Below, piece after piece: positions 5,947-6,465 of a stretch of 6,465 bases of DNA. This DNA comes from Clostridia bacterium (GTDB lineage: Bacteria; Bacillota; Clostridia; Oscillospirales; CAG-272). Under the pieces are notes generated by a model. The model was not told the origin of the DNA and ran no database searches. It saw only the letters and a program-made list of their open reading frames with translations. Each line of letters starts with the position of its first letter. Position 1 is the stretch's first letter. The stretch is from positions 1-6,465 of the forward strand of contig JAGBWH010000076.1 in NCBI GenBank assembly GCA_017629925.1, written 5' to 3'. Made by a program: the position numbers and the translations under genes.

Positions 5947-6465
5947 ATGGCAGGAAAAGCAACAAGAGAATCTTACGGTGCAGCACTCGCTAAACTGGGC
6001 GAAACCCATCATTTTTATGTGCTGGATGCCGACCTTTCCAAATCCACAAAAACGGATGTATTCAAAAAGGCCTTCCCTCACCGCTTTATTAACTGCGGTA
6101 TTGCAGAAGGCAACATGATGAGCGTGGCGGCAGGGATTGCCTCCACGGGTATTCCCGTATTTGTTTCCACTTTCGCCATGTTTGCGGCAGGACGTGGGTT
6201 TGAACAAATCCGCAACTCTATTGGTTACCCTCACCTCAATGTTAAAATTTGTGCCACTCATGCGGGCATTACCGTCGGCGAAGACGGCGCCACCCACCAA
6301 TGCAACGAAGATTTGGCTTTGATGCGCACCATTCCCGGTATGGTGGTCATGAATCCTGCCGATGATAAAGAAGCCCAAGCAGCAGTAGAAGCCGCGCTCA
6401 AAATTGACGGCCCCGTTTACATTCGTTTTGGCAGATATGCCGTTCCCTCCGTGACAGATGAGCAC
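5947..6465 (+). CDS. Transketolase, C-terminal (pyrimidine-binding) subunit (3' partial)
   Basis: Second half of the split transketolase, open through the right edge with 173 residues visible. Full-length subunits are usually about 310 residues, so roughly 135 are missing. It reads MAGKATRESYGAALAKLG, then VLDADLSKSTKT (25-36), then GIAEGNM (51-57), whose Glu54 corresponds to the glutamate that activates the cofactor's aminopyrimidine ring. Next are FAMFAAGRGFEQIRNS (76-91), THAGITVGEDGATHQ (104-118) with His105 and the conserved GEDG-THQ, PGMVVMNPADD (130-140) and PVYIRFGR (156-163). These are the pyrimidine-binding domain hallmarks of transketolase and DXP-synthase relatives; the separate upstream subunit makes transketolase the fit. 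The missing part should hold the C-terminal transketolase domain. Confidence 0.95.
   Translation, partial: MAGKATRESYGAALAKLGETHHFYVLDADLSKSTKTDVFKKAFPHRFINCGIAEGNMMSVAAGIASTGIPVFVSTFAMFAAGRGFEQIRNSIGYPHLNVKICATHAGITVGEDGATHQCNEDLALMRTIPGMVVMNPADDKEAQAAVEAALKIDGPVYIRFGRYAVPSVTDEH

Noticed and set aside
5764..6465. Minus-strand open frame of 233 codons across the transketolase genes
   Set aside because: It runs opposite two genes with strong catalytic motifs in the + frames and has no family resemblance. It is a complement shadow.
1..6465. Mobile element, CRISPR array, tRNA/rRNA or defence/toxin-antitoxin system
   Set aside because: I found no transposase or integrase motifs, terminal inverted repeats, regularly spaced direct repeats, tRNA-like cloverleaf or recognisable defence-gene domains. 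The lipoprotein gene also has no flanking repeats that would mark an insertion.

Overview
The window looks like chromosomal DNA of an anaerobic Firmicute of the Clostridia class, probably from a gut or similar community. This is an inference. It rests on the split (two-gene) transketolase, strong AAAGGAG-type ribosome binding sites, Gram-positive-style promoters, and a lipoprotein built from domains common in gut clostridial surface proteins (BspA-type leucine-rich repeats, MBG/Ig-like domains, GLUG-type segments). Species and genus cannot be given from sequence alone.

Layout. (1) Positions 2-952, + strand: the 3' half of a type IIA topoisomerase A subunit (GyrA/ParC family, more like ParC), cut by the left edge. 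(2) Positions 953-1241: a convergent intergenic gap with a strong rho-independent terminator for each flanking gene, plus an extra hairpin just after the minus-strand stop codon. (3) Positions 1242-4829, minus strand: one large intact gene for a 1195-residue lipoprotein. Its order is signal peptide with lipobox, Ser/Thr linker, Cys-rich CxxC segment, parallel beta-helix, beta-rich segment, six 23-residue BspA-type repeats, two Ig/MBG-like domains, and a GLUG-like C-terminus. (4) Positions 4830-5125: a divergent promoter region. (5) Positions 5126-5941 and 5947-6465 (cut by the right edge), + strand: the N- and C-terminal subunits of a split transketolase, five bases apart in one operon.

The topoisomerase and transketolase genes are ordinary housekeeping genes. 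The lipoprotein is the accessory element between them, with its own promoter and terminator, so it is probably transcribed alone. There is no functional link to its neighbours in the sequence. It is the most interesting item here: a surface-anchored, multi-domain protein probably used for binding or processing extracellular glycans or host/microbe surfaces. I see no tRNA or rRNA genes, CRISPR array, insertion sequence, toxin-antitoxin pair or recognisable defence system.
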